In this document: positions 1-8,809 of the stretch, one piece after another | Numbering within the stretch: the first letter of the stretch is position 1 | Layout of the letters: every line of letters begins with the position of its first letter | Assembly (NCBI RefSeq): GCF_900188435.1 | Contig: NZ_FYFA01000002.1 | Span: 496,001 to 560,000, forward strand | Length of the DNA: 64,000 nucleotides | Reading direction: 5' to 3' | From: Marinobacter sp. es.048 | Lineage (GTDB): Bacteria; Pseudomonadota; Gammaproteobacteria; Pseudomonadales; Oleiphilaceae | Position numbers and translations under genes: made by a program | Notes under the pieces: model-generated | Told to the model about the DNA's origin: nothing | What the model saw: only the letters and a program-made list of their open reading frames with translations | Database searches by the model: none

Positions 1-140
1 AGGGCGCGAACGTCATCCTGGGACCGAATATGAAAACCCTGGATCGGGAATGGGGTCTGGTGCCATGGTCTGTCCAGATCAGACACGAACATGCCCACTT
101 CCAGATCATGCACTGCGACTTTCTTCTGTTGGACACCCAC
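1..140 (-). CDS. HD-GYP domain protein, N-terminal fragment (DUF3391), cut by window edge
   Basis: Only the first 46 or so codons are inside the window; the gene runs off the left edge. The reading frame starts at a GTG (140-138) preceded by GAGGTG about 5 bases upstream. It reads VAVHDLEVGMFVSDLDRPW followed by TPFPIQGFHIRS, which is the typical start of the DUF3391 domain found ahead of HD-GYP cyclic-di-GMP phosphodiesterase domains. The HD-GYP part itself is not visible, so the enzymatic role is inferred from the family. A PilZ gene lies about 0.85 kb upstream on the same strand, which fits a c-di-GMP theme. The plus-strand reading frames over this stretch look like shadows. Confidence 0.7.
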   Translation of the reverse strand, partial: MGVQQKKVAVHDLEVGMFVSDLDRPWHQTPFPIQGFHIRSQDDVRA

Positions 141-316
141 GGGACACCTCACACCAAACACTTTTCGATGGCTACCATTCTGACGGAACCGCCGGGAGAC
201 ACAATTACAATATCGTATCGTCAGGTAACCCAAACGCGACAAAGCGTAACGCTAATCTTCAATGGGAAACAGAATGTAGCAACGTGATGGGAGTCACATA
301 TCAACGTCAGAAACTG

Positions 317-910
317 TCACTCTGCGTCACATACCGACTCATCAAACGCAGGCAACCGGGCGCGCATCGACCCCCTTGGCGCCTTGCGCACGTAGACGGT
401 GTAAGGCACTGAGGACGCCCGTAAGTAATCCAGGTTAAAGGCATCGTCGCCCTGCCCCTCTGTGACAACCACAGGGGTACAGGAAACCAGCAACTCCAGC
501 TTGCTACCCACTTGAGCTATACGCGCGCCTGGAGCCGCAGGATTAATAGCCATGCAGCGGGTCGTGCCGGTTGCCGGCTGGCCGCTCCGTGCCACAAGAT
601 CCCTGCCCGGCTCGCCGCAGGCGCGAATCCCCGCCCCACAATCACCGGCGTCATCGCCATCGCGCAGACGCCAGACACGGTCACTGCATTGTGTTTCCAG
701 TTTTACCGAGGTTGCTTTATCACTGGCCAACCACCAACCCGGGTATTCAGCGCTCTGCCAGGACAACCGCACGTGCCTCGGATCACCTGAGGAATTCTCC
801 GCCGGAAACATTGCAGAGTGTGAGTAATAGCTGGCGCAGCCCGTTGTAAACAAAAGCATCAGGCTTGCAATAACTGGCTTGTAAGCTCTGGAAAACGCTG
901 AAAAGATCAT
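317..910 (-). CDS. putative lipoprotein of unknown function
   Basis: 197 residues. The N-terminus has a hydrophobic stretch ending in LLFTTGCAS, a good lipobox with the cysteine at about residue 25, so the product should be a lipoprotein exported by Sec and processed by signal peptidase II. The mature part contains several cysteines (WRLRDGDDAGDCGAGIRACG region), suggesting periplasmic disulfides. I do not recognise a domain. It lies between the cut-off HD-GYP gene and a PilZ gene on the same strand, but spacing (about 175 and 75 bases) does not prove an operon. Confidence 0.65.
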   Translation of the reverse strand: MIFSAFSRAYKPVIASLMLLFTTGCASYYSHSAMFPAENSSGDPRHVRLSWQSAEYPGWWLASDKATSVKLETQCSDRVWRLRDGDDAGDCGAGIRACGEPGRDLVARSGQPATGTTRCMAINPAAPGARIAQVGSKLELLVSCTPVVVTEGQGDDAFNLDYLRASSVPYTVYVRKAPRGSMRARLPAFDESVCDAE

Positions 911-983
911 CTGACTGGCGTACCCCTGACGGCGGTTGATTTGGATCTGCCATTATCCATAGCAGCCGCCCTCAATCCGCCTA

Positions 984-1262
984 TCAGTCACCATTTTGAT
1001 CAAACTGAAGGCCATACCCGTCATTGGTTTTACGCACAACCACCATTTCAAGCACCGGTGCCGGAACAGGCAAACCCTGCACCTGAACGGTGACCTTGTC
1101 GCCAAGGCTTGGCACGAAAGGCTCAGTGTCGACAACGATAAAAACACCACCGTCGGAAATATCGCGGGTCGAGAATATGAATTCTCCCAACTCCGCGTGC
1201 ACCACCTTTACTTTCGCACTCATGGCAGTGCGCATGTGCTCTCTTCGATCGTTCCCAACCAT
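984..1262 (-). CDS. PilZ domain protein (c-di-GMP receptor)
   Basis: 92 residues forming a single PilZ domain. The N-terminal arginine motif is DRREHMR (residues 5-11), matching RxxxR, and the second c-di-GMP contact motif is DISDGGVFI (about residues 35-43), matching (D/N)xSxxG. The rest alternates short beta strands and ends with YGLQFDQ, as usual for single-domain PilZ proteins. It probably acts as a cytoplasmic c-di-GMP-responsive adaptor; the target cannot be read from the sequence. The HD-GYP fragment at the window start may belong to the same signalling neighbourhood. Confidence 0.85.
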   Translation of the reverse strand: MVGNDRREHMRTAMSAKVKVVHAELGEFIFSTRDISDGGVFIVVDTEPFVPSLGDKVTVQVQGLPVPAPVLEMVVVRKTNDGYGLQFDQNGD

Positions 1263-1347
1263 CTGAGGATTCCACTACTTTTTACATAGTTTTTATAGCC
1301 TTCCGAAGCATAACACCATTTTCAAAAAAATATGCCAACGGAGATAT

Positions 1348-1382
1348 TGACTAAACAATTAATAGAAATGAGAATGGTTGGC
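1348..1382 (+). promoter_or_regulatory. candidate promoter with Fur-like site ahead of the iron-binding protein gene
   Basis: TTGACT (1348-1353) could be a -35 element, though no convincing -10 lies at the right distance. AGAAATGAGAATGGTTGG (1364-1381) matches the 19-bp Fur box at about 11 positions, best in its left half. Iron transport genes are usually Fur-repressed, so the placement is sensible, but the match is much weaker than the site at 33241-33259. Confidence 0.35.
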
Positions 1383-1449
1383 GTTTTTAAACGACTGCAA
1401 ATCTCAATGCAGGCACATAATACCGTAATCACCAGAAAAGGATGGGACT

Positions 1450-2466
1450 ATGCGAATGAAACTGGCTGCCACCGCTGCAATCGCCCTCACTGCCATGCCC
1501 ATGGCCGCCTCCGCAGACGGCGAGGTCAACATCTACTCCTACCGTCAGGCATACCTGCTTGAGCCCCTGCTGAACGCATTCGAGCAGGAAACCGGCATCA
1601 AGAGCAACGTTGTATTCGCCAAACAGGGCCTTGCAGAGCGTCTGGAACGTGAAGGCCGCAACAGCCCCGCTGATGTGGTGATGACCGTTGATATTTCACG
1701 CCTGAACGAGCTGGTAGAGCGTGATCTGGTACGGGGCGTGGACAACAACACCCTGGAAGAAAACATTCCGGAGAACCTTCGCCACCCAGAAGGCAAGTGG
1801 TATGCACTGACCACTCGCGGCCGTCTGATCTTCGCTTCCAAGGAGCGTGTTGAGGAAGGCGAGATTACCACCTACGAGCAACTGGCAGACGACAAGTGGG
1901 AAGGCCGCATCTGCACCCGCAGCGGCAAGCATCCTTACAACATCGCCCTGTTCTCCTCCATGCTCGCCCACCACGGTGAAGCCGAGACAGAGAAGTGGCT
2001 GGAAGGCCTGAAAGACAACCTGGCCCGCAAGCCCCAGGGTGGCGACCGTGACCAGATCAAAGCCATTGCCGAAGGGGTCTGTGATATCTCCATCGGTAAC
2101 AGCTACTACTACGGCAACATGCTGCAAGATGAGAACCAGCGCCCGATCGCCGAGCAGGTTCGTCTTGTGTTCCCGAACGCCGAAGGCCGGGGAACCCACG
2201 TGAACATCAGTGGCATTTCCCTGACCAAGAGCGCGCCGAACCGCGAGAACGCCATCAAACTGATGGAATTCCTGTCCTCGCCGGAAGCCCAGCGGATCTA
2301 TGCCGAGGCAAACACCGAATACCCGGCAAACCCGGAAGTACAGCCTTCCGGACTGGTTGCCGAGTGGGGTGAGATCAACCCGGACGACCTTTCTCTGCAG
2401 GAAATTGCCAACAACCGCAATGCCGCAGTCAAGCTGGTTGACCGCGTGGATTACGACGGCGAGTGA
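1450..2466 (+). CDS. fbpA: periplasmic ferric-iron ABC transporter binding protein (FbpA family)
   Basis: 338 residues. A Sec signal peptide ends ASA-DGE at about residue 22. The mature protein begins EVNIYSYRQAYLLEPLLNAF, typical of FbpA/FutA-type ferric binding proteins, and has the tyrosine cluster GNSYYYGNM at about residues 216-224, where the family ligates Fe(III). An extracytoplasmic binding role in iron import follows from the family. The fused permease gene starts about 155 bases downstream on the same strand, separated by a hairpin. The start ATG follows AAAAGGATGGGACT. No ATPase gene (fbpC) is found nearby. Confidence 0.9.
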   Translation: MRMKLAATAAIALTAMPMAASADGEVNIYSYRQAYLLEPLLNAFEQETGIKSNVVFAKQGLAERLEREGRNSPADVVMTVDISRLNELVERDLVRGVDNNTLEENIPENLRHPEGKWYALTTRGRLIFASKERVEEGEITTYEQLADDKWEGRICTRSGKHPYNIALFSSMLAHHGEAETEKWLEGLKDNLARKPQGGDRDQIKAIAEGVCDISIGNSYYYGNMLQDENQRPIAEQVRLVFPNAEGRGTHVNISGISLTKSAPNRENAIKLMEFLSSPEAQRIYAEANTEYPANPEVQPSGLVAEWGEINPDDLSLQEIANNRNAAVKLVDRVDYDGE

Positions 2467-2474
2467 TCGCCAAT

Positions 2475-2501
2475 GGTGGGGGTGGTTCCGCCACCCTCAC
2501 C
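2475..2501 (+). terminator. intercistronic hairpin after fbpA
   Basis: GGTGGGGGTGG (2475-2485) pairs with CCACCCTCACC (2491-2501) through an 11-bp stem with one G-T wobble and a 5-base loop. There is no U-tract after it, so it is more likely an RNA-stabilising or partial-termination hairpin than a full terminator. Confidence 0.5.
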
Positions 2502-2622
2502 CGCCATCAGGCACGCCATGACCCAAGCGGACCATGACACCGGTCATTGCAGGCACCAAACCAGGTGACTACAATCTCCCATCTTCAATTGGACAGACCC
2601 CACATCCAGATACAGGGACATT

Positions 2623-4311
2623 ATGAGCGAGGCCGCAACCAGCGTTAATCCCGGGCTATCCCAGCCCCTGCTGGCAAAGCGTACCTCTCCAAAATGGATG
2701 ATCAGCGCACTGCTGACCACCGCCATCGTCGCCCTTCCGGTTCTTTCAGTTATTTTTCTGGCGTTTTTTCCCGAAGAGAATATCTGGCCACACTTGATCG
2801 AGACCACGCTTCCCCGTTACCTGACCACGACACTCAAACTGATGATTGGTGTGGGCGCCCTTACTCTGTTGATAGGCCTGGCCTCGGCCTGGGCGGTCAC
2901 TATGTGCGAGTTTCCCGGCCGCAAGTTCTTTGAATGGGCCATGCTGCTGCCTTTCGCAGTGCCGGCGTATGTTATTGCCTATGTATACACCAGCCTCCTG
3001 GACTACGCAGGGCCGGTTCAGGGCGCACTCAGAGACCTCTTCGGCTGGAGCAGTGCCGCCGATTACTGGTTCCCGGAAATCCGCAGCCTCGAAGGCGCCA
3101 CGCTGATGATCGGGCTGGTCCTGTATCCTTACGTTTACCTGCTTGCCCGGGCTGCTTTTCTGGAGCAGTCCCCGTCTCTCTTCGCGGTCAGTCGCAGTCT
3201 CGGCCACTCTGCGCTGAGCACGTTCTTCAAGGTGGTTTTGCCCATCGCCCGCCCTGCGGTTGCTGTGGGTCTGTCGCTGGTGCTGATGGAAACACTGAAC
3301 GATTTCGGCACCGTGGATTTCTTCGCGGTTCAGACCCTGACCGCCGGCCTGTTCGATACCTGGATGAACCTGGGCAACCTCGGCGGCGCGGCCCAGATAG
3401 CCACTACCATGCTGATCTTCGTAGTAATTCTGGTTACCCTTGAGCGTTACTCGCGAAGACGTCAGCAGCAATTCGCAGCCCGGGATAACCGGGACCCGAT
3501 CCAGCGCTTCACCATGTCGTTTCCGCGCCAGATGATTTGCGTGGTCGTGTGCGCACTACCTGTACTGTTCGGGTTTATGATCCCCGGCGCAACACTTGGC
3601 CTGTATGCCTGGGAATACTTTGGTGAAAGCTGGAACCCGGATTTTGTCCGCAACACCTTCAACAGCCTGTTCCTCTCCGGCACAGCAGCTCTGACCACCC
3701 TGCTCATCGGTATCACGCTTGCCTACAGCCGCCGTCTGCACAACACTCGCAAAATGCAGGTGTTGATGCGTCTATCCAGTCTTGGTTATGCCATGCCAGG
3801 CGCGGTATTGGCCGTGGGCGTGATTGTGCCACTGGCAGGTTTTGACAATTGGCTGGACAGCCTCATGCGCGATATTTTCGGCATAAGTACCGGCCTGTTA
3901 CTCAGCGGCTCGGCCTTTGCCCTGGTGTTCGCCTATACCGTGCGGTTCCTGGCGGTCTCCGCCGGTAGCGTGGAAAGTGCGTTGCAGAAAATCACACCAA
4001 GCATGGACATGGCGTCACGGTCCCTGGGACACAGTCCGGGCAACACCCTGGTGCGTGTTCACCTGCCCATGCTGAGGGGAACGCTGGTTACTGCAGCCCT
4101 GGTGGTATTCGTGGATTGCATGAAGGAATTGCCCGCCACTCTGATTCTCAGGCCATTTAACTTCGAGACACTGGCTACCTACGTGTACCAGTTTGCCTCT
4201 GACGAGCGTCTTTACCACAGCGCTCTGCCCGCCCTGATTATTGTCCTGGCAGGCATCATTCCGATCATTCTGATGAGCCGTTCAATCTCCAACAGCCGTT
4301 CAATCGCCTGA
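2623..4311 (+). CDS. fbpB: ferric-iron ABC transporter permease (FbpB family)
   Basis: 562 residues with about twelve hydrophobic segments arranged as two tandem permease modules. Each half carries an EAA loop for ATPase contact: SRSLGHSALSTFFKVVLP near residue 190 and SRSLGHSPGNTLVRVHLP near residue 465. This two-module inner-membrane permease is characteristic of the FbpB/ThiP type. It would move Fe(III) delivered by the binding protein encoded just upstream. The start follows AGGGACATT. The cognate ATPase is missing from this operon and from the whole window, so it must be supplied from elsewhere. The gene ends 5 bases before the convergent thioesterase gene. Confidence 0.9.
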   Translation: MSEAATSVNPGLSQPLLAKRTSPKWMISALLTTAIVALPVLSVIFLAFFPEENIWPHLIETTLPRYLTTTLKLMIGVGALTLLIGLASAWAVTMCEFPGRKFFEWAMLLPFAVPAYVIAYVYTSLLDYAGPVQGALRDLFGWSSAADYWFPEIRSLEGATLMIGLVLYPYVYLLARAAFLEQSPSLFAVSRSLGHSALSTFFKVVLPIARPAVAVGLSLVLMETLNDFGTVDFFAVQTLTAGLFDTWMNLGNLGGAAQIATTMLIFVVILVTLERYSRRRQQQFAARDNRDPIQRFTMSFPRQMICVVVCALPVLFGFMIPGATLGLYAWEYFGESWNPDFVRNTFNSLFLSGTAALTTLLIGITLAYSRRLHNTRKMQVLMRLSSLGYAMPGAVLAVGVIVPLAGFDNWLDSLMRDIFGISTGLLLSGSAFALVFAYTVRFLAVSAGSVESALQKITPSMDMASRSLGHSPGNTLVRVHLPMLRGTLVTAALVVFVDCMKELPATLILRPFNFETLATYVYQFASDERLYHSALPALIIVLAGIIPIILMSRSISNSRSIA

Positions 4312-4316
4312 CCGGT

Positions 4317-4802
4317 TCAAAAGTTCACCCGGGATTTCACATCCTGAACGACGAACCGCCCCTGGAATACCGCCACAGGGTCCCCTTGCGGCATAGAAGT
4401 TGGCTCCCCACAGAAGACTTCAGCCGTCAGATCAAGCCGTCCCTTGCCATGCCTCGCAAGGCTCTTGCGGAAACGTTCGGGTATCTCATCCCCTGGCAGC
4501 CGGCAGATCACGTAAAAATCGGATGTCACGGGTTCCAGATAGTCGATATTCCCGCTCTGCACCACAACGTTACCCCGGAGACCGAGGTCCCAGAGCGCCA
4601 GTTCCGTCAGGCCCCACGCAGCCGTTACCGCCGCCGAGTAAACACTGCCTCCGAACCCGGTACCCTGGTGGTTGCTGTTAGGCTCCAGAGGTGCACTGAG
4701 TAACAACGAATGGCCATCCCAGGAATGCAATTGAATCCCCAAGGCCCGAGAAAGGGGAATCTCGTCCTGGATACGTTTCTGGAAAAGGGACAACTGGCTC
4801 AT
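4317..4802 (-). CDS. hotdog-fold thioesterase, YiiD C-terminal type
   Basis: 161 residues. The core NHQGTGFGGSVYSAAVTAAWG (about residues 43-63) is typical of the putative thioesterase domain found at the C-terminus of YiiD-like proteins, a hotdog fold without an acetyltransferase half here. The substrate is unknown; an acyl-CoA or acyl-ACP thioester is likely from the family. It is transcribed away from the acyl-CoA ligase gene region on the same strand but lies beyond that gene's terminator (4884-4908), so it should have its own promoter. Confidence 0.75.
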   Translation of the reverse strand: MSQLSLFQKRIQDEIPLSRALGIQLHSWDGHSLLLSAPLEPNSNHQGTGFGGSVYSAAVTAAWGLTELALWDLGLRGNVVVQSGNIDYLEPVTSDFYVICRLPGDEIPERFRKSLARHGKGRLDLTAEVFCGEPTSMPQGDPVAVFQGRFVVQDVKSRVNF

Positions 4803-4883
4803 AACATCCTCCTGATATCCCTTCAGTTTAGGCCTGCTTCCCCCGTTTCCCTATGCGACTTACGTCGGTTTTTTTTCCACTAC

Positions 4884-4908
4884 AAAAAAGGCCCGGCAGA
4901 GCCGGGCC
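4884..4908 (-). terminator. rho-independent terminator of the acyl-CoA ligase gene
   Basis: On the minus strand GGCCCGGC-TCT-GCCGGGCC (4908-4890) forms a perfect 8-bp GC stem with a 3-base loop followed directly by six T residues (4889-4884). It lies about 30 bases after the ligase stop codon. Confidence 0.9.
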
Positions 4909-4936
4909 AAAACATCTTCACCTGTAATCGAAAGCG

Positions 4937-6604
4937 TTACTGCCAGATAACCGGCTGACGCTGCGCGTACCACTTGTCGACTTTCTCCTGGTATGCGTCT
5001 TCAACCACATTACGCTTGAGCTTCATCGTCGGCGTAAGGAAGCTGTTCTCGATCGACCACTCGTCGCTCACCACCGTAATAAATGCCAGCTGCTCGTGTG
5101 GATCCACAGTCTTGTTAACATCAGCTATCAGCTTTTTGAAGCTCTCTTCAATCTCCTGCCGGAACGCCTCATCCGCCATTTTCGGTCGGGCCTCTTCGCC
5201 CAGCATTATGAGGGCAAAGGGCTGAGTCTGATTGGCACCGGAGACACACACCATTTCGATAGCGTCGTGGGACATCAGGCGGTTCTCGATGGGTGCAGGG
5301 GCAATGTACTTGCCCTTGCTGGTCTTGAAGATTTCCTTGATGCGACCAGTGATCTTGAGTCGGCCCATCTCATCAATCTCACCCTTGTCGCCAGTTTTCA
5401 GGAAGCCGTCTTCGGTAAAGGTTTCCCGGGTTTTCTCTTCGTCCTTGTAGTAGCCCATCATGGTGGCCGGGCTCTTGATCTGGATTTCACCCTCCGGGCT
5501 GATCCGGGTTTCAACCCCCGGCGCTGACTCACCAACGTAACCCGTTCTCGACCGCCCTGGCTTGCTCATGTGGGAATAAGCAAAGTTTTCAGACATGCCA
5601 TAACCTTCCAGCAACTCGAGGCCAAGGTTGCGGTACCAGTCCAGAACGTCGCTCGCCAGGGGCGCCGAGCCACTGCCGGCCAACTTGACCTTGTCCAGCC
5701 CGAGGCCTTTGAGAATCTTCTTCTTGATCAATTTGTTGACCACGGGAATCTTCAGCAACCGGTCCAGCTTCTTCTTTGGCAGTTTCTGGAGTACGCCGTG
5801 CTGGAATTTCACCCACAGGCGCGGCACGGAGAGGAACAGCGTTGGCTGGGCCCGCCGCAAATCTTCCACGAAGGTATCCAGAGATTCCGCAAAATAGAGG
5901 TGGAAGCCGGCATACAGTGATGCCAACTCAACAAAGGTACGCTCGAATACGTGAGCCAGCGGCAGGTACGATAGCATGCGCTCCTCGGAGCCCACACCGA
6001 GCACCTCCATGCCACCCTCTGCCGCATAGGCCATGTTGAAAAAGCTCAGCATGACGCCCTTGGGCTTACCGGTGCTGCCGGAGGTGTAAACAATGGTTGC
6101 CAATTCGTCCGCATCACGCTGAACGTTTTCTTCCAGGGGCGGATACCTGGCAACAATATCGTCCCAGGTTTCGAAATCATTGGGCGGGCTCAGCGGGAAG
6201 GAAATACACCGAACTGAATCCGGTACGCCCGGTTTCATCATGTCCCAGTCGTCCAGCTTGCCAACAAACACTACCTCACACTCAGCGTGATTGAGAATGT
6301 AATTGACAGTATCGGCGTTCAGGGTGGGATACAGCGGCACGGAAATGTGGCCGGCCATCCAGATGGCCCAGTCGGTCATGATCCAATGGGCGCAGTTTTT
6401 GGAGATCAGACCGATGCGGCTCTTTTCGGGGAGATTCAGGGACTTCAGGTACGACGCCATGCGCCTTGCCTCATCTACCGCCCGACCCCAGGTATAATCC
6501 ACCGTTTTGCCGCCCCCGATGGGCTGAGTCATATAGACCGAATTCGCCTTGTCCTTCTCCCAGTGATAGACCATATCCAGGGGAAGTTTATTAGTTGTGT
6601 CCAT
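4937..6604 (-). CDS. AMP-forming long-chain acyl-CoA ligase
   Basis: 555 residues of the ANL adenylate-forming superfamily. The P-loop-like A3 motif is YTSGSTGKPKGVMLS at about residues 170-184. The A5 region is LLEGYGMSENFAYS, A7 is FLKTGDKGEIDEMG, and the acyl-CoA ligase hinge GRIKEIFKTSKGKYIAP follows, containing the lysine-rich segment of long-chain ligases. It activates a fatty acid with ATP and CoA. It resembles the FadD15/long-chain group more than the E. coli FadD type. Cytoplasmic or membrane-peripheral. It is followed by its own terminator and lies divergently from the trpX-like gene. Confidence 0.85.
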   Translation of the reverse strand: MDTTNKLPLDMVYHWEKDKANSVYMTQPIGGGKTVDYTWGRAVDEARRMASYLKSLNLPEKSRIGLISKNCAHWIMTDWAIWMAGHISVPLYPTLNADTVNYILNHAECEVVFVGKLDDWDMMKPGVPDSVRCISFPLSPPNDFETWDDIVARYPPLEENVQRDADELATIVYTSGSTGKPKGVMLSFFNMAYAAEGGMEVLGVGSEERMLSYLPLAHVFERTFVELASLYAGFHLYFAESLDTFVEDLRRAQPTLFLSVPRLWVKFQHGVLQKLPKKKLDRLLKIPVVNKLIKKKILKGLGLDKVKLAGSGSAPLASDVLDWYRNLGLELLEGYGMSENFAYSHMSKPGRSRTGYVGESAPGVETRISPEGEIQIKSPATMMGYYKDEEKTRETFTEDGFLKTGDKGEIDEMGRLKITGRIKEIFKTSKGKYIAPAPIENRLMSHDAIEMVCVSGANQTQPFALIMLGEEARPKMADEAFRQEIEESFKKLIADVNKTVDPHEQLAFITVVSDEWSIENSFLTPTMKLKRNVVEDAYQEKVDKWYAQRQPVIWQ

Positions 6605-6845
6605 GGACCTTCCTTGCAGTTCGTTGTTCGAATTATGGATGTTTTCTTATTAGACTTTCGTAGGGTATTTCAACATAGTATGAGCCGTCAAAACGTGACA
6701 CAAGCAAAATAATTTGCAACTGCATCTATTACGATCATAGCACCGCTTACGGCAACATCCCCTACCCCTCCCGCCCTGTGCCTGTGGTAAACTTCCGCCC
6801 CTTCAGAATTGCAACATACCAGTTAACCTACCCGGAGATGGGCAT

Positions 6846-7820
6846 ATGGCCAAGACAACCCTGCGCACCCTGTTCAGTGCCACACTGCTGGCGCTGGCAA
6901 CCCTAGTTCAGGCCCAGGAACCCCGCGTTGTAGCCATCACACAGATTGTGGAGCACCCGGCACTGGACGCCGTCTACCAGGGCATTAAAGACGAACTCGC
7001 CGAGCGCGGGTTCAAAGAAGGCGACAACCTGGAAGTGATGCATGAAAGTGCCCAGGGCAATTCCGCCATCGCCTCCCAGATTGCCCGCAAATTTGTTGGC
7101 GAAAGCCCAGACGTGATCGTGGCAATTGCTACGCCTTCTGCCCAGACCGTTGCCGCTGCGGCCCGCAATACACCGGTAATCTTTTCCGCTGTTACTGACC
7201 CGCTTGGAGCCAAGCTGGTAAGCAACATGGAAGCGCCGGGCGCCAACATCACCGGTGTGAGCGACATGCTGCCCATCGACAAACACCTGGATATGCTTCA
7301 GCGGGTGATGCCCGATGCAAAACGCATTGGCACCGTCTACAACCCGGGCGAAGCCAACGCCGTCTCCCTGGTGGAACTGCTGGAAGAGCGCCTCGCCGCC
7401 CGCGGTCTTGAACTGGTAAAAGGCGCTGCCACCAAAACCTCCGAGGTTCTGGGTGCCGCCCGCTCCCTGGTCGGCAAAGCCGATGCCATCTACCTGACCA
7501 CTGATAACACCGTGATCAGTGCGGCCGAAGCTGTCATCTCTGTTGGTGAGCGCGCCGGCATTCCGGTATTCGCAGCAGACACCGCAACCGTTGAGCGCGG
7601 CGCGGTTGCGGCCCTCGGGTTTGATTACTACGACCATGGCCGCCAGACCGGCGTGATGGTTGCCCGGGTACTAAATGGCGAAAAGCCGGGCGACATGGCT
7701 GTTGAGACCATGGAAAAGCTGGATCTTTTCGTGAACCCGGCCGCCGCAGAGCGCATGGGCATCACCCTGTCCGATGATGTAATCGCAGACGCGAAGCAAG
7801 TTATCGACAGCGCCAAGTAA
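6846..7820 (+). CDS. ABC transporter substrate-binding protein, TrpX/DUF534 family
   Basis: 324 residues. The signal peptide ends LVQAQEP at about residue 24. The mature protein has the periplasmic-binding type I pattern of the DUF534 (TrpX-like) family: VVAITQIVEHPALDAVYQGI, ATPSAQTVAAAARNTPVIFSA, and DPLGAKLVSN. In characterised relatives the ligand is tryptophan or related compounds; the ligand here is not established. The permease and ATPase genes follow on the same strand. The ATG is preceded by CGGAGATGGGCAT. Confidence 0.85.
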   Translation: MAKTTLRTLFSATLLALATLVQAQEPRVVAITQIVEHPALDAVYQGIKDELAERGFKEGDNLEVMHESAQGNSAIASQIARKFVGESPDVIVAIATPSAQTVAAAARNTPVIFSAVTDPLGAKLVSNMEAPGANITGVSDMLPIDKHLDMLQRVMPDAKRIGTVYNPGEANAVSLVELLEERLAARGLELVKGAATKTSEVLGAARSLVGKADAIYLTTDNTVISAAEAVISVGERAGIPVFAADTATVERGAVAALGFDYYDHGRQTGVMVARVLNGEKPGDMAVETMEKLDLFVNPAAAERMGITLSDDVIADAKQVIDSAK

Positions 7821-7836
7821 CCCCCTGAACCCCACA

Positions 7837-7865
7837 GGCGGCCCTCACGAGGGGCTGCCCGTTTT
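7837..7865 (+). terminator. intercistronic hairpin after the binding-protein gene
   Basis: GGCGGCCCTC (7837-7846) and GGGGCTGCC (7851-7859) pair around ACGA, with one bulged base and one wobble, followed by CGTTTTATC. It could be a leaky terminator or a 3'-stabilising hairpin that keeps binding-protein mRNA higher than permease mRNA. Confidence 0.5.
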
Positions 7866-7885
7866 ATCATTGGTGATACCCGACC

Positions 7886-8800
7886 ATGCTGAGTAACATC
7901 GCGCTTTATGGTGCCATTGAGACCGGACTGATCTACGGCCTGGTCGCCTTCGGCATCTACCTCTCCTTCCGGGTGCTCGACTTCCCGGACCTCACTGTAG
8001 ACGGCAGCTTCCCCCTCGGTGCTGCCGTTGCAGCCGTACTGATCATTGAAGGCTGGAACCCCTGGCTGGCTACTGGCTGTGCGGTGATGGCCGGCATGGC
8101 CGCCGGCGCAGTCACTGCCCTGCTGAATGTAAAACTCAACATTCTGAACCTGCTGGCATCGATTCTGACCATGATCGCGCTCTACTCGGTCAACTTGCGC
8201 ATCATGGGCCGCCCGAACGTGGCTCTGCTAACTGAAGAAACCGTGCTGACCCCCTGGTACAACCTGGATCTGGCCTACCATCAGGTGCCGGTGCTGCTCT
8301 TCGTCATTGTGGTCGTTGTCGCCCTGATACTTCTGTGGCGGTTTATGAAATCCGAAACCGGGCTGGCCATGCGAGCCACCGGCGCCAACGCCAGAATGGC
8401 CCGGGCACAGGGCATCGCCACCGGCGCCATGATTGTTCTTGGCGTTGCCGTCTCCAATGGCCTTGTTGGGCTCGCCGGTGCGCTCTTTGCCCAGAGCCAA
8501 GGCGCAGCTGATGTAACCATGGGCGTGGGTGTGATCGTTATTGGCCTTGCCTCCCTGATTGGCGGTGAAGCCGTAGTTACGCCATCTACGGTTGTACGTG
8601 CGCTCATCGCCTGCGTGGTTGGCGCAATCATCTACCGACTGGCCATTGCATTCGCCCTGAACGCGGATTTTCTCGGCCTGCAGGCCCAGGACCTGAACCT
8701 GATTACCGCGGTTCTGGTCACCCTGGCCATCGTGCTGCCAGGCGTGCGTTCATCCATTGCAGGCAAACTTTCCCGCAACTCTCCACGCAAAGGCGCCTGA
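7886..8800 (+). CDS. ABC transporter permease, branched-chain-type (TrpY-like)
   Basis: 304 residues with about eight to nine hydrophobic segments and the BPD_transp_2 signature of branched-chain amino-acid-type permeases (GLVAFGIYLSFRVLDFPDLT near the N-terminus, then NLLASILTMIALYSVNLRIM). Inner membrane channel partner of the TrpX-like binding protein. It is separated from that gene by 65 bases containing a hairpin and from the ATPase gene by 9 bases. Confidence 0.88.
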   Translation: MLSNIALYGAIETGLIYGLVAFGIYLSFRVLDFPDLTVDGSFPLGAAVAAVLIIEGWNPWLATGCAVMAGMAAGAVTALLNVKLNILNLLASILTMIALYSVNLRIMGRPNVALLTEETVLTPWYNLDLAYHQVPVLLFVIVVVVALILLWRFMKSETGLAMRATGANARMARAQGIATGAMIVLGVAVSNGLVGLAGALFAQSQGAADVTMGVGVIVIGLASLIGGEAVVTPSTVVRALIACVVGAIIYRLAIAFALNADFLGLQAQDLNLITAVLVTLAIVLPGVRSSIAGKLSRNSPRKGA

Positions 8801-8809
8801 GGAGGCAAA

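Noticed and set aside
30..412. Overlapping plus-strand reading frames at the window start
   Set aside because: They read through the DUF3391 fragment and the lipoprotein gene on the other strand, have no recognisable domain and lack a credible ribosome binding site.
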